Assembly (NCBI RefSeq): GCF_023156235.1 | Contig: NZ_JAKZAI010000005.1 | Span: forward strand, 186,001 to 250,000 | Source: Marinobacter goseongensis | Lineage (GTDB): Bacteria > Pseudomonadota > Gammaproteobacteria > Pseudomonadales > Oleiphilaceae | Length of the DNA stretch: 64,000 nucleotides | Direction: 5' to 3' | Part shown: piece after piece, positions 17,986-27,049 of the stretch | Numbering within the stretch: position 1 is the stretch's first letter | Layout: every line of letters starts with the position of its first letter | The notes under the pieces: model-generated | Databases searched by the model: none | What the model was told of the DNA's origin: nothing | Seen by the model: only the letters and a program-made list of their open reading frames with translations | Position numbers and translations under genes: made by a program

Positions 17986-18918
17986 TCAGCAGGCGGCGAG
18001 GTTGCGCGCGGTAATGTCAACAATCCGCTGGCGCGCCTCCCGGCTGGCCCAGGCCGAATGGGGGGTGATGATCAGGTTGGGAATGTCCTGCGACAACAGC
18101 GGGTTGCCATTGCGGGGTGGTTCTTCGGTGAGCACGTCAAACCCCGCACCGCCGATGGTGCCCGCCCGTAATGCGTCTGCCAGCGCCTGTTCGTCCACCA
18201 GCCCGCCGCGTGAGGTGTTGATCAGCAGCGCGTCCCGCTTCATCAAGGTCAGCTCTTTGGCACCAATCAGGTTGCGGGTTTCGTCGGTCAGCAGGCAGTG
18301 CAGCGACAGCACGTCTACCTGCGGTAACAATTCCTCCAGAGGCACACGGGCATAGCCATCCAACTCGCCCGCCTCCTGCCCCGGACGAGCCCCCAGCAAA
18401 ATGTTCATGCCGAACGCCCGGGCCCGCTCCGCGACCCCCTGCCCCAGATCGCCGTAGCCGATGATGCCCAGGGTGCGGCCCTCCAGTTCCATGATCGGGT
18501 GGTCCATCAGGCAAAACATGGAACTGCTGGCCCAGCGCCCTGCCCGCACGTCTTTGTCGTAATCCAGCAGCCGGGTGGCCAGGGCCAGCATCAACGCCAG
18601 GGTGTGCTGGGCCACGGTCGAGCGGCCATAGTGGGTCACGTTCATTACCCGGATGCCGTGCTCTCGCGCCGCCGCCTGATCAATGTTGTTGAGGCCGGTC
18701 GCCACCAGTGCAATGGTACTGAGCTCCGGGCAGGCCTGAAAATGTTCTCCCTTGAGCACCACCTTGTTGACGATGACCGTATCGAAGCCACGGACACGCT
18801 CAACCACCTGATCCGGCGCCGTTCTGTCGTGTAGCACCAGATCGCCGGTTACCTTTTCAAGGGGCGACAGATCCACGTCGCTGCCGAGCGTATCCGCATC
18901 AAGGAACACCGCTTTCAT
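17986..18918 (-). CDS. D-2-hydroxyacid dehydrogenase (glycerate/hydroxypyruvate type)
   Basis: This 310-residue NAD(P)-dependent oxidoreductase has the family layout. The Rossmann motif LGIIGYGDLGQGVA lies near the middle. The catalytic Arg, Glu and His are represented by INTSRGGLVDEQAL, the FDVLTEEPP segment and ITPHSAWAS. The overall sequence resembles HprA/glycerate dehydrogenase, but the substrate is inferred. The ATG at 18918 has GGAGAAACGA upstream. tpm is divergent, about 75 bases away. Confidence 0.9.
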   Translation of the reverse strand: MKAVFLDADTLGSDVDLSPLEKVTGDLVLHDRTAPDQVVERVRGFDTVIVNKVVLKGEHFQACPELSTIALVATGLNNIDQAAAREHGIRVMNVTHYGRSTVAQHTLALMLALATRLLDYDKDVRAGRWASSSMFCLMDHPIMELEGRTLGIIGYGDLGQGVAERARAFGMNILLGARPGQEAGELDGYARVPLEELLPQVDVLSLHCLLTDETRNLIGAKELTLMKRDALLINTSRGGLVDEQALADALRAGTIGGAGFDVLTEEPPRNGNPLLSQDIPNLIITPHSAWASREARQRIVDITARNLAAC

Positions 18919-18993
18919 TCGTTTCTCCTTCACCAAGACCGTGACAGATTAGGGTAGACTGACACAAACCGCCAACAGAAGGATGGGCTGACG

Positions 18994-19647
18994 ATGGAAC
19001 ACGAATTCTGGCACGAGCGCTGGGCAAAGAAGGAAATCGGCTTCCATGAGGGCACAATCAACCAGTACCTCCACGACCACTGGCCGGAACTGGCCGGCAA
19101 TGGCAAGGAGGCGGTGCTGGTGCCGCTGTGTGGCAAGGCCCACGATATGTGGTGGCTACACGACCGCGGCCATCCCATCATCGGTGTGGAGCTCAGCGAT
19201 ATCGCCTGCAAGGATTTCTTCGAGGAAGCCGGCGAGAAAGCCATGGTTCGCCCCGGCGAGCCCTTCACCCGCTTCAAGCACGACGACCTGGAAATCTGGT
19301 GCGGCGATTTCTTCCAGCTGGTGCCCGATGACCTCAAACACATCCGGCTGGTCTACGACCGTGCTGCCCTCATCGCCCTACCACCTCACATGCGCAAGGG
19401 TTATGTCGATCACCTCACCGCGGTCATCCCCGACGGCACCCGCATTCTGCTGATTACCCTCGATTACGACACCGAGATCAAGGGGCCGCCGTTCAATGTC
19501 AGCGACTCGGAGGTTCATGAACTTTACTCTGGTGACTTCGAGATTGAGCACATTTTGACCAACACCCTTGCTAAAGATCACCCGTTTACCAAGCGGAAGG
19601 GGCTTTCTGGGGCTACCGAAAGTGTGTTCAGGCTATTGAAGAAGTAG
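18994..19647 (+). CDS. tpm: Thiopurine S-methyltransferase
   Basis: This 217-residue SAM-dependent methyltransferase acts on thiopurines and, in bacteria, on selenium and tellurium oxyanions. The start EFWHERWAKKEIGFHEG, the SAM loop VLVPLCGKAHDMWWLHDRGH, and YDRAALIALPPHMRKGYVDHL are diagnostic of the TPMT family. The length is standard. It is followed by a long inverted repeat in the gap before prkA. Confidence 0.96.
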   Translation: MEHEFWHERWAKKEIGFHEGTINQYLHDHWPELAGNGKEAVLVPLCGKAHDMWWLHDRGHPIIGVELSDIACKDFFEEAGEKAMVRPGEPFTRFKHDDLEIWCGDFFQLVPDDLKHIRLVYDRAALIALPPHMRKGYVDHLTAVIPDGTRILLITLDYDTEIKGPPFNVSDSEVHELYSGDFEIEHILTNTLAKDHPFTKRKGLSGATESVFRLLKK

Positions 19648-19674
19648 CCTGGTTGTTGGGGGGATCGGCGGATA

Positions 19675-19755
19675 TGGGGGTGGTCCTTTTTTCAAAACAC
19701 CGCCTGTCTGAGTGCAGCGAGTTTAAGCGGAATTTTTAAAAAAGGACCACCCCCA
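19675..19755. repeat. 18-bp perfect inverted repeat in the tpm-prkA gap
   Basis: TGGGGGTGGTCCTTTTTT (19675-19692) and its exact complement (19738-19755) flank a 45-base centre. Both arms carry the T6/A6 tract on the inside. The centre contains CCGCCTGTCTG...AAGCGG, a weak inner stem. It may terminate tpm or belong to a dispersed repeat family. The remainder of the 365-base gap holds a GTTGGC-GGA-GCCAAC hairpin (19929-19943) and the likely prkA promoter. Confidence 0.7.
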
Positions 19756-19976
19756 CGCTCCCTCCCCCTGATAGCAGCAACAGAATTTAATGAACCTTAA
19801 CCGTAATACCACTGTCGAAGACCCCGAGCGTGAACTAAGCTCACAGTAACCAAACCGACATCAAGCGCTCAGCGTACATCGGTTAGAAGTATCCATTTCT
19901 TCCACCCATAACTAACTACACCGCCCAGGTTGGCGGAGCCAACAGCAACGGGGAAATTGCGTGAACTGAAAGCTGT

Positions 19977-19982
19977 CTATAC
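19977..19982 (+). promoter_or_regulatory. Possible RpoS-type -10 element of the prkA operon
   Basis: CTATAC lies 31 bases before the prkA ATG without a good -35. E. coli yeaGH is RpoS-dependent, so an RpoS promoter is a reasonable inference. Confidence 0.35.
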
Positions 19983-20012
19983 CAAGACAAAAGAGCGAGC
20001 GAGGGGCCATCT

Positions 20013-21935
20013 ATGAGTATACTGCAGCACTTCAAAGACCGGTATGAAGCAACTCAGGAGGAAGAATACTCCCTTGAGGAATACCTGGAGATCTGCAAAC
20101 AGGACCCAACGGCATATGCCACTGCCGCGGAGAGGATGTTACTGGCTATCGGCGAGCCAGAGGTTGTTGATACTTCCCGTGACTCCCGGCTGTCACGCAT
20201 TTTTTCCAACAAGGTGATCAAGCGTTACCCTGAATTCTCCGAATTCTACGGCATGGAAGACGCCGTGGAGAACATCGTTTCCTTCTATCGCCACGCCGCC
20301 CAGGGGCTCGAAGAGAAGAAACAGATTCTGTACTTGCTGGGCCCGGTCGGGGGCGGTAAGTCCTCCCTCGCTGAAAAGCTCAAGTTCCTGATTCAGAAAG
20401 TGCCTTTCTATGCCATCAAGGATTCCCCGGTGAACGAGTCGCCGTTGGGACTGTTTGATCCGGCTGAAGACGCGAAGATTCTGGAGGAAGAGTACGGCAT
20501 TCCTGCCCGCTATCTGAAGTCCATCATGTCGCCCTGGGCGGTCAAGCGCCTGCATGAGTACGGCGGTGACATCAGCCAGTTCCGGGTGGTGAAGAAGTAT
20601 CCGTCGGTGCTGGATCAGGTCGCGGTTTCCAAGACCGAACCCGGTGATGACAACAACCAGGATATTTCGGCGCTGGTGGGCAAGGTCAACATTCGCATGC
20701 TGGAGGACTATTCCCAGGATGACCCGGATGCGTACAGCTTCAGTGGCGGTCTGTGCAAGGCCAACCAGGGGCTGATGGAATTCGTGGAGATGTTCAAGGC
20801 CCCCATCAAGGTATTGCATCCGTTGCTGACCGCCACCCAGGAAGGCAACTACAACACCACCGAAGGCATGGGTTCGGTGCCGTTTGACGGCATTATTCTT
20901 GCCCACTCCAACGAGTCGGAATGGCAGACGTTCCGCAACAACAAGCACAACGAGGCATTTCTCGACCGGGTCTACATCGTCAAGGTGCCCTATTGTGTTC
21001 GGGTATCGGAAGAGATCGAGATCTACAAGAAACTGCTCAAGCACAGTTCCCTGTTCGGTGCGCCCTGCGCCCCGGATACCCTGGACATGCTCGCGCAGTT
21101 CTCGGTGCTGTCACGGATCAAGGAGCCGGAAAACTCCAGCGTGTTCTCCAAGATGCGGGTTTACGACGGCCGGAACATCAAGGATACCGATCCGAAGGCC
21201 AAGTCCATCCAGGAGTATCGCGATGCCGCGGGGGTCAACGAGGGCATGGACGGTTTGTCGACCCGCTTTGCCTTCAAGATTCTCTCCAAGGTATTCAACT
21301 TCGATACTGCGGAAGTAGCCGCCAACCCGGTGCACCTGCTGTATGTGATCGAGAAGCAGATTGAACAGGAGCAGTTCCCGCCGGAGACCCAGGAGCGCTA
21401 CCTGCGCTTTATCAAAGAGTTCCTGGCACCTCACTACGTGCAGTTTATCGGCAAGGAAATCCAGACCGCTTACCTGGAGAGCTACAGCGAATATGGCCAG
21501 AACCTGTTCGACCGCTATGTGACCTATGCAGACTTCTGGATTCAGGATCAGGAATACCGGGATCCGGAAACCGGCGAGATTCTCGATCGCTCGGCGATCA
21601 ACGACGAGCTGGAGAAGATCGAGAAGCCGGCCGGCATCAGCAATCCCAAGGATTTCCGCAACGAGGTAGTCAACTTCGTGCTGCGGGCGCGGGCGAACAA
21701 TCAGGGCCGCAACCCGTCCTGGCTCAGCTATGAAAAGCTGCGCAGTGTGATCGAGAAGAAGATGTTCTCTAACACAGAGGACCTGTTGCCGGTGATTTCC
21801 TTCAACCCGAAGGCCAGCAACGAGGATCAGAAGAAACACAAGCAGTTCGTCGAGCGAATGGTCGATCGAGGCTACACGGAGAAACAGGTACGGCTTCTGG
21901 CCGAATGGTATCTGCGCGTCCGCAAGTCTCACTAA
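20013..21935 (+). CDS. prkA: PrkA family serine protein kinase (YeaG)
   Basis: This 640-residue protein has an N-terminal AAA+ module followed by a kinase-like C-terminal region. The Walker A motif GPVGGGKSSLAEKL is near residues 109-122. FDGIILAHSNESEW and VYDGRNIKDTDPKAKSIQEYRDAAGVNEGMDGLSTRFAFKI are strongly conserved in PrkA/YeaG. Homologues act in starvation and stress responses together with YeaH and YcgB/SpoVR, which are encoded next. GAGGGG precedes the ATG. Confidence 0.97.
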   Translation: MSILQHFKDRYEATQEEEYSLEEYLEICKQDPTAYATAAERMLLAIGEPEVVDTSRDSRLSRIFSNKVIKRYPEFSEFYGMEDAVENIVSFYRHAAQGLEEKKQILYLLGPVGGGKSSLAEKLKFLIQKVPFYAIKDSPVNESPLGLFDPAEDAKILEEEYGIPARYLKSIMSPWAVKRLHEYGGDISQFRVVKKYPSVLDQVAVSKTEPGDDNNQDISALVGKVNIRMLEDYSQDDPDAYSFSGGLCKANQGLMEFVEMFKAPIKVLHPLLTATQEGNYNTTEGMGSVPFDGIILAHSNESEWQTFRNNKHNEAFLDRVYIVKVPYCVRVSEEIEIYKKLLKHSSLFGAPCAPDTLDMLAQFSVLSRIKEPENSSVFSKMRVYDGRNIKDTDPKAKSIQEYRDAAGVNEGMDGLSTRFAFKILSKVFNFDTAEVAANPVHLLYVIEKQIEQEQFPPETQERYLRFIKEFLAPHYVQFIGKEIQTAYLESYSEYGQNLFDRYVTYADFWIQDQEYRDPETGEILDRSAINDELEKIEKPAGISNPKDFRNEVVNFVLRARANNQGRNPSWLSYEKLRSVIEKKMFSNTEDLLPVISFNPKASNEDQKKHKQFVERMVDRGYTEKQVRLLAEWYLRVRKSH

Positions 21936-21968
21936 GTCAGTGATGGCTCACTGAACTGGAGTAGCACT

Positions 21969-23264
21969 ATGGGTATGACCCACATAGTCGACCGCCGGCT
22001 GAACGGTAAAAACAAGAGCGCAGTAAACCGGGAACGGTTCCTGCGCAGGTACCGGCATCACATCAAGAAAGCGGTAGCCGACGCGGTGCAGCGCCGGTCC
22101 ATCACCGACATCGAACGGGGCGAGAAGGTCAGCATTCCGTCCCGCGACATCGAGGAACCCATCTTTCACCATGGCCAGGGCGGCAAGCGGGAAATGGTGC
22201 ACCCCGGCAACAAGGAATTCATCACCGGTGACACCCTGCCGAAACCACCCGGCGGTGGTGGCGAGGGGCAAGGCCAGGGCCAGGCCAGCCCCGACGGCGA
22301 AGGCATGGACGAATTCGCCTTCCAGATCACCCAGGAAGAATTCCTCGAGTTCCTGTTTGACGATCTGGAGCTGCCTAACCTTGCTCGCAAGAAACTCAAA
22401 GACACCGAGGCATTCAAGTACGTGCGCTCCGGTTTCTCCACCCAAGGGGTGCCGGCCAAACTGGATGTGGTGCGCTCGTTGCGGGGTGCCCACGCCCGAC
22501 GGCTGGGCCTTGGTGGTGCCCGCAAGAAAAAGATCCGTGAGCTGGAAGCACAACTGGCGGCCCTGAAATCCGCCCCGGACGATCTCGACCCGGCGTTCAG
22601 CCACGAAGATCAGATCCAGGTACTGGAGGAGGAAATCACGCGGCTGAAGGCCAATGTGAAGCGCATTCCGTTCATCGACGAGATCGACCTGCGCTACCGT
22701 CAGCACCTGAAGCAGCCCAAGCCCGCCACCAGCGCGGTGATGTTCTGCCTGATGGACGTGTCCGGTTCGATGACCCAGATGCACAAGGACATCGCCAAAC
22801 GCTTCTTCATCCTGCTGTATCTGTTCCTGAAGAAGAACTACAAGAAGATCGACGTGGTCTTCATCCGCCACCACACCAGCGCCAAGGAAGTGGACGAGGA
22901 GGAGTTCTTCTACTCCCGGGAAACCGGCGGCACCATTGTGTCCAGTGCACTGAAGCTGATGCACAAGATCATCGAATCCCGTTATTCCCCGGCGGAGTGG
23001 AACATCTACGCCGCCCAGGCGTCCGATGGCGATAACTGGAACGACGACTCACCGGTATGCGGCAAGCTGCTGGAGGACAACATCCTGCCGCTGGTGCAGT
23101 ATTTTGCCTATGTGGAAATTACTCCTCAGGATCATCAGATGATGTGGTACGAGTATGAGAAAATCCACGAGCGATTCCCCCAGAGTTTCGCCTTGCAGCA
23201 AATTGCCGACCCCGGTGAGATCTACCCGGTATTCCGCCAGTTGTTCGAGAGGAAAGCCGCATGA
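21969..23264 (+). CDS. yeaH: YeaH/YhbH family protein (DUF444, VWA-like)
   Basis: This 431-residue cytoplasmic protein is the constant partner of PrkA. The N terminus [25 protein letters not shown] is typical. A glycine/glutamine-rich linker occurs around residue 95-110. The C-terminal half carries a von Willebrand-A-like segment, [22 protein letters not shown], with the DxSxS metal site. The gene lies 33 bases after prkA and overlaps spoVR by 4 bases. Confidence 0.95.
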   Translation: MGMTHIVDRRLNGKNKSAVNRERFLRRYRHHIKKAVADAVQRRSITDIERGEKVSIPSRDIEEPIFHHGQGGKREMVHPGNKEFITGDTLPKPPGGGGEGQGQGQASPDGEGMDEFAFQITQEEFLEFLFDDLELPNLARKKLKDTEAFKYVRSGFSTQGVPAKLDVVRSLRGAHARRLGLGGARKKKIRELEAQLAALKSAPDDLDPAFSHEDQIQVLEEEITRLKANVKRIPFIDEIDLRYRQHLKQPKPATSAVMFCLMDVSGSMTQMHKDIAKRFFILLYLFLKKNYKKIDVVFIRHHTSAKEVDEEEFFYSRETGGTIVSSALKLMHKIIESRYSPAEWNIYAAQASDGDNWNDDSPVCGKLLEDNILPLVQYFAYVEITPQDHQMMWYEYEKIHERFPQSFALQQIADPGEIYPVFRQLFERKAA

Positions 23265-24820
23265 CTGACATCGTCGACCGTCCGAACGCACCGGACAGTG
23301 GTCAGCCCGCAACCAGAGAACCCATTTCCACCAGCTCGGAATGGACCTTCGAGCTGATCCAGCAATACGATGACGAAATTGCCAAGTGCGCCGCCGAGTT
23401 CGGTCTCGACACCTACCCTAACCAGATTGAAGTGATCAGTGCCGAACAGATGATGGACGCCTACAGCTCCGTCGGCATGCCGGTGGGCTATAACCACTGG
23501 TCGTTCGGCAAGCAGTTTCTCAGCACCTCCAAAGGCTATCAGCGCGGTCAGATGGGTCTGGCCTACGAGATTGTGATCAACTCCAACCCCTGTATCGCCT
23601 ACCTGATGGAGGAAAACACCCTGCCCATGCAGGCGCTGGTGATTGCCCACGCCTCCTACGGCCACAATTCCTTTTTCAAGAACAACTACCTGTTCCGCAC
23701 CTGGACTGACGCCAGCGCGATCATCGATTACCTGGTGTTTGCCCGCCATTACGTGGCGGAGTGCGAGGAGCGCCACGGGGTGGATGCGGTGGAGCAGATT
23801 CTCGACTCCTGCCACGCGCTGATGAACTATGGCGTGGATCGCTACAAGCGCCCGGCGCCGATCTCGGCATCGGAAGAACTGCGGCGGCAGAAAGAGCGGG
23901 AAGAATACCAGCAACGCCGGCTGAACGATCTGTGGCGGACGATTCCGAAAATGGGCGAGGACGACGATCCGATCCGGCGCAAGAAGCGTTTTCCGGAGGA
24001 GCCCCAGGAAAATCTGCTGTACTTCATCGAGAAGAATGCACCGCTGCTGGAGACCTGGCAACGGGAAATCATCCGCATCGTACGTAAGCTGGGCCAGTAC
24101 TTTTACCCCCAGCGCCAGACCCAGGTGATGAACGAGGGCTGGGCCACGTTCTGGCATTACACCCTGATTCACCGCATGTACGAGAAAGGCCTGGTGAACG
24201 ACGGTTTCATGCTCGAGTTCCTGCAGAGCCACACCGCCGTGGTCTACCAGCCGCCGTTCGACAGCCCCTGGTATTCCGGCATCAACCCCTACACCCTCGG
24301 TTTCTCCATTTTCACCGACCTGCGGCGGATCTGCGAAAACCCGACCGAGGAAGACCGCCACTGGTTCCCGGATATCGCCGGCACCGACTGGGTGGAATCC
24401 CTGCATTTCGCCATGAAGAACTTCAAGGATGAGAGCTTCATTCAGCAGTTTCTGTCGCCCAAAGTGATGCGGGATCTCAAGCTGTTCTCGATCCAGAACG
24501 ACGATCAGGAAGACGTCTATCGCATCACCGCGATCCATGACGATCCCGGCTACCGGGTGCTGCGGGAGAAGCTGGCTCGCCAGTACAACCTCAGCTACCG
24601 AGAACCCAACATTCAGGTGTGGAACGTGGATGTGCGGGGCGACCGCTCACTGACCCTGCGGCACATACCGGTGGACCGGGTACCGCTGGGCCAGGAAACC
24701 GAGGAAGTGCTGCGCCACGCCCACCGGCTGTGGGGTTTCGACGTGCACCTGGAGAGTGTTGACGAGGGTACGGTGGTGGAAGAGTATCATTGCCCGCCCC
24801 AGGAGCTGGAGGAGGAGTAA
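23261..24820 (+). CDS. SpoVR family protein (YcgB)
   Basis: This 519-residue SpoVR/YcgB homologue has [31 protein letters not shown] and [20 protein letters not shown] as conserved blocks. The histidines in these motifs suggest a metal site, but the biochemical role is not established. The ATGA overlap with yeaH indicates translational coupling, completing the prkA-yeaH-spoVR operon. It converges with the TonB receptor gene, leaving only 3 bases between them. Confidence 0.95.
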   Translation: MTDIVDRPNAPDSGQPATREPISTSSEWTFELIQQYDDEIAKCAAEFGLDTYPNQIEVISAEQMMDAYSSVGMPVGYNHWSFGKQFLSTSKGYQRGQMGLAYEIVINSNPCIAYLMEENTLPMQALVIAHASYGHNSFFKNNYLFRTWTDASAIIDYLVFARHYVAECEERHGVDAVEQILDSCHALMNYGVDRYKRPAPISASEELRRQKEREEYQQRRLNDLWRTIPKMGEDDDPIRRKKRFPEEPQENLLYFIEKNAPLLETWQREIIRIVRKLGQYFYPQRQTQVMNEGWATFWHYTLIHRMYEKGLVNDGFMLEFLQSHTAVVYQPPFDSPWYSGINPYTLGFSIFTDLRRICENPTEEDRHWFPDIAGTDWVESLHFAMKNFKDESFIQQFLSPKVMRDLKLFSIQNDDQEDVYRITAIHDDPGYRVLREKLARQYNLSYREPNIQVWNVDVRGDRSLTLRHIPVDRVPLGQETEEVLRHAHRLWGFDVHLESVDEGTVVEEYHCPPQELEEE

Positions 24821-24823
24821 TCC

Positions 24824-26920
24824 TCAGAAGGTCCACTCCACACCGGCATAGAAGATACGCCCCGGGCCCGGCTCGAAATAGCCCCGTTCCTCCACCGGCC
24901 GGTCGGCGTTGGCGTTGATTCGTACGTTGGCAAAATAGTCTTCATCCAGCAGATTGCGAATGCCGGCGTACAGGTTCAGGTTCCGCTCCGCCAGCCGCAC
25001 GCTGTCCCCGGCCCGCAGGCCCAGCAGCCAGTAATCACTGACCCGGGTCTGGTTGCTGTTTTCCGCGTACAGATCGCCCACATACTGCCACTCCAGCGCC
25101 GCAAAACCGTGGCCCTGCCCGCGCCACTCCAGTTCGGTGACCCAGTGTTCCCGTGGTAACCCGGGCAGGCGATTGCCGCTGGCGTCGTTACCCTGCTCAT
25201 CGGTGAAATCGTCCAGTTCGTAATCCGCCAGGGTCAGTGCCGAGCTCAGCCGCCAGGCGTAGGAAATGTCCCAGGCCAGCCCAAACTCGACACCGTCGCG
25301 GCGGGTGCGCCCGGCATTTTCAAAGAAAGTGCGCCCGCCCTGCTCGAACGGCAGTATCTCGTCATCTACGCGGATAGAGAACAGCGCCAAGTCGTAACTC
25401 ACGCCACCCCCCAACACGCCCCGCAGGCCCAGCTCCCGGTTGAGGGCTTGCTGGGGTTCGATATCGGGGTTGAAGCCGCCGCTGCCATCGGGATTGGCAA
25501 ACTCGGTGAAGGTGGGCGATTCGAACGCGGTGCCGACGGTGCCGTAGATCTGGTGACGGGGCCCCAGCCGGTAACTGAGCCCGGCCACGCCACTGGCCTC
25601 GCGAAACGTGCGGCTGCCGGAATCGTCACCGTCCACCAGGCGGTGATCATCAATTGACAGCCGCAGGCGGTCAAACCGGGCGCCGAGAGACAGGCTCAGC
25701 TTGTTCGTCAGCGCGAGATCACCCTGGGCAAACAGGGCGGCGTTGGTCGCGTTCTGGGTTTCGTCCTGGGTCTGGCCGGTGACCTGCCCCTCGAACGACA
25801 CTTGGTAGCGGCGGCGCTCGTCGCGTTGCCGGTGCACATCCGCCCCCACGAGCCAGGCCAGAGGCAAACCCGCCAGAGTGGACTCCTGCTGATAACTGGA
25901 ACTGATGCCGTAGAACTGGCGATCGAAGGCCACCCGGCTGGCACCGGGGAACGGTAACTGCTGGGCAAAGTCACGGCGACTGAAAAAGGTGTTCACGGTA
26001 AGCTGCCCCGGCACGGCGACGGCTTCCTCATACTGCAGGCCCAGCGTCTGCTGATCGACGCGCTGACCGGCATCGAGCTGCCTGGCCAGGAAAGTCGCCT
26101 GATGCGGGTCCTCTTCGGCCTGCGCCCGGGTCAGTCCACCGGGATCCTCGGATTCGGGGTTGTGCAGGGCGTTTAGGGTTGCCGTCAGCCGCCGCCCGGG
26201 CACCAGCTCATGGCTGAGGCGACCATTGAACAGGCCTTTTTCGGCGGTGCTCTGTTCCCGGTGACCATTCACATTGAGCCACGACAGGGTGGCGATGGCA
26301 GCGGTGTCTCCAGCGCGGGCATTAGCCTGTACCGCCGCCTTGCGATAATCGTCGCTGCCGCCGTCAAGACGCAGGCGAGCCCCCGGGGGCAGCTCATCCC
26401 CGCGCGCAGTGGAGACATCCACCACGCCCCCGGCGGCATTGCCATACTGCACGGACGACGGTCCACGAATCACCTCGATGCGCTGGGCCGAGTCCAGATC
26501 CACCGCATCAATCTGGGATTGCCCATCCGGCAGGGTGTAGGGAATGCCATCCACCTGCAGCCGGATGCCGCGGATCCCGAAAGGCGCACGGGCGCCGAAA
26601 CCACGGGTGGACAACCTCAGGTTCTGAGCAAAGTTATACCGGTTCTGGAAAAACAGCCCAGGCACGGTATTGAGCGACTCATCCAACTGCAGGCGCTGCT
26701 GCCCCCGGCGGATTTCGGGAGCGTTCACCACGCTGACCGCGGCGGGGGTATCGTACAGATCACGCACCAGTCGCGGCGACGTTACCTCCAGCACCATGTC
26801 ACCGGCCTGGTCATCCTCTTGCGCGGCCTGCGCCGCCAGCTCGCCCAGCGGCAGCAGACCGGACACGCCAACCGCCATCACCACCACACGCCGCGCGAAC
26901 CCGCAACCCCGTACGTTCAC
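24824..26920 (-). CDS. TonB-dependent outer-membrane receptor
   Basis: This 698-residue receptor has a signal peptide ending near GELAAQA. A plug domain follows, with PAAVSVVNAPEIRRGQQ, LRLSTRGFGARAPFGIRGIRLQVDGIP and RIEVIRGPSSVQYGNAAGGVV. A 22-strand-type barrel ends in FYAGVEWTF with the terminal Phe. It probably imports a metal chelate, but the ligand is not evident. No Fur-box-like sequence was found in the 129 bases upstream, and the start is a GTG. No TonB/ExbBD genes are nearby. Confidence 0.9.
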   Translation of the reverse strand: MNVRGCGFARRVVVMAVGVSGLLPLGELAAQAAQEDDQAGDMVLEVTSPRLVRDLYDTPAAVSVVNAPEIRRGQQRLQLDESLNTVPGLFFQNRYNFAQNLRLSTRGFGARAPFGIRGIRLQVDGIPYTLPDGQSQIDAVDLDSAQRIEVIRGPSSVQYGNAAGGVVDVSTARGDELPPGARLRLDGGSDDYRKAAVQANARAGDTAAIATLSWLNVNGHREQSTAEKGLFNGRLSHELVPGRRLTATLNALHNPESEDPGGLTRAQAEEDPHQATFLARQLDAGQRVDQQTLGLQYEEAVAVPGQLTVNTFFSRRDFAQQLPFPGASRVAFDRQFYGISSSYQQESTLAGLPLAWLVGADVHRQRDERRRYQVSFEGQVTGQTQDETQNATNAALFAQGDLALTNKLSLSLGARFDRLRLSIDDHRLVDGDDSGSRTFREASGVAGLSYRLGPRHQIYGTVGTAFESPTFTEFANPDGSGGFNPDIEPQQALNRELGLRGVLGGGVSYDLALFSIRVDDEILPFEQGGRTFFENAGRTRRDGVEFGLAWDISYAWRLSSALTLADYELDDFTDEQGNDASGNRLPGLPREHWVTELEWRGQGHGFAALEWQYVGDLYAENSNQTRVSDYWLLGLRAGDSVRLAERNLNLYAGIRNLLDEDYFANVRINANADRPVEERGYFEPGPGRIFYAGVEWTF

Positions 26921-27049
26921 TCTAGCCCCCTGACGCCAGTTGCATCGTATCCTCCAGCCGAGGCACCAACAACAGCGTCAGACCATTGAGAAGAAAGTTC
27001 ATACCCACACTCCGACTCGTTTACATCAACACCAGCCTGAGCATAGCCA

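Noticed and set aside
26921..27049. Fur box upstream of the TonB receptor
   Set aside because: No stretch resembling the GATAATGATAATCATTATC consensus was found.
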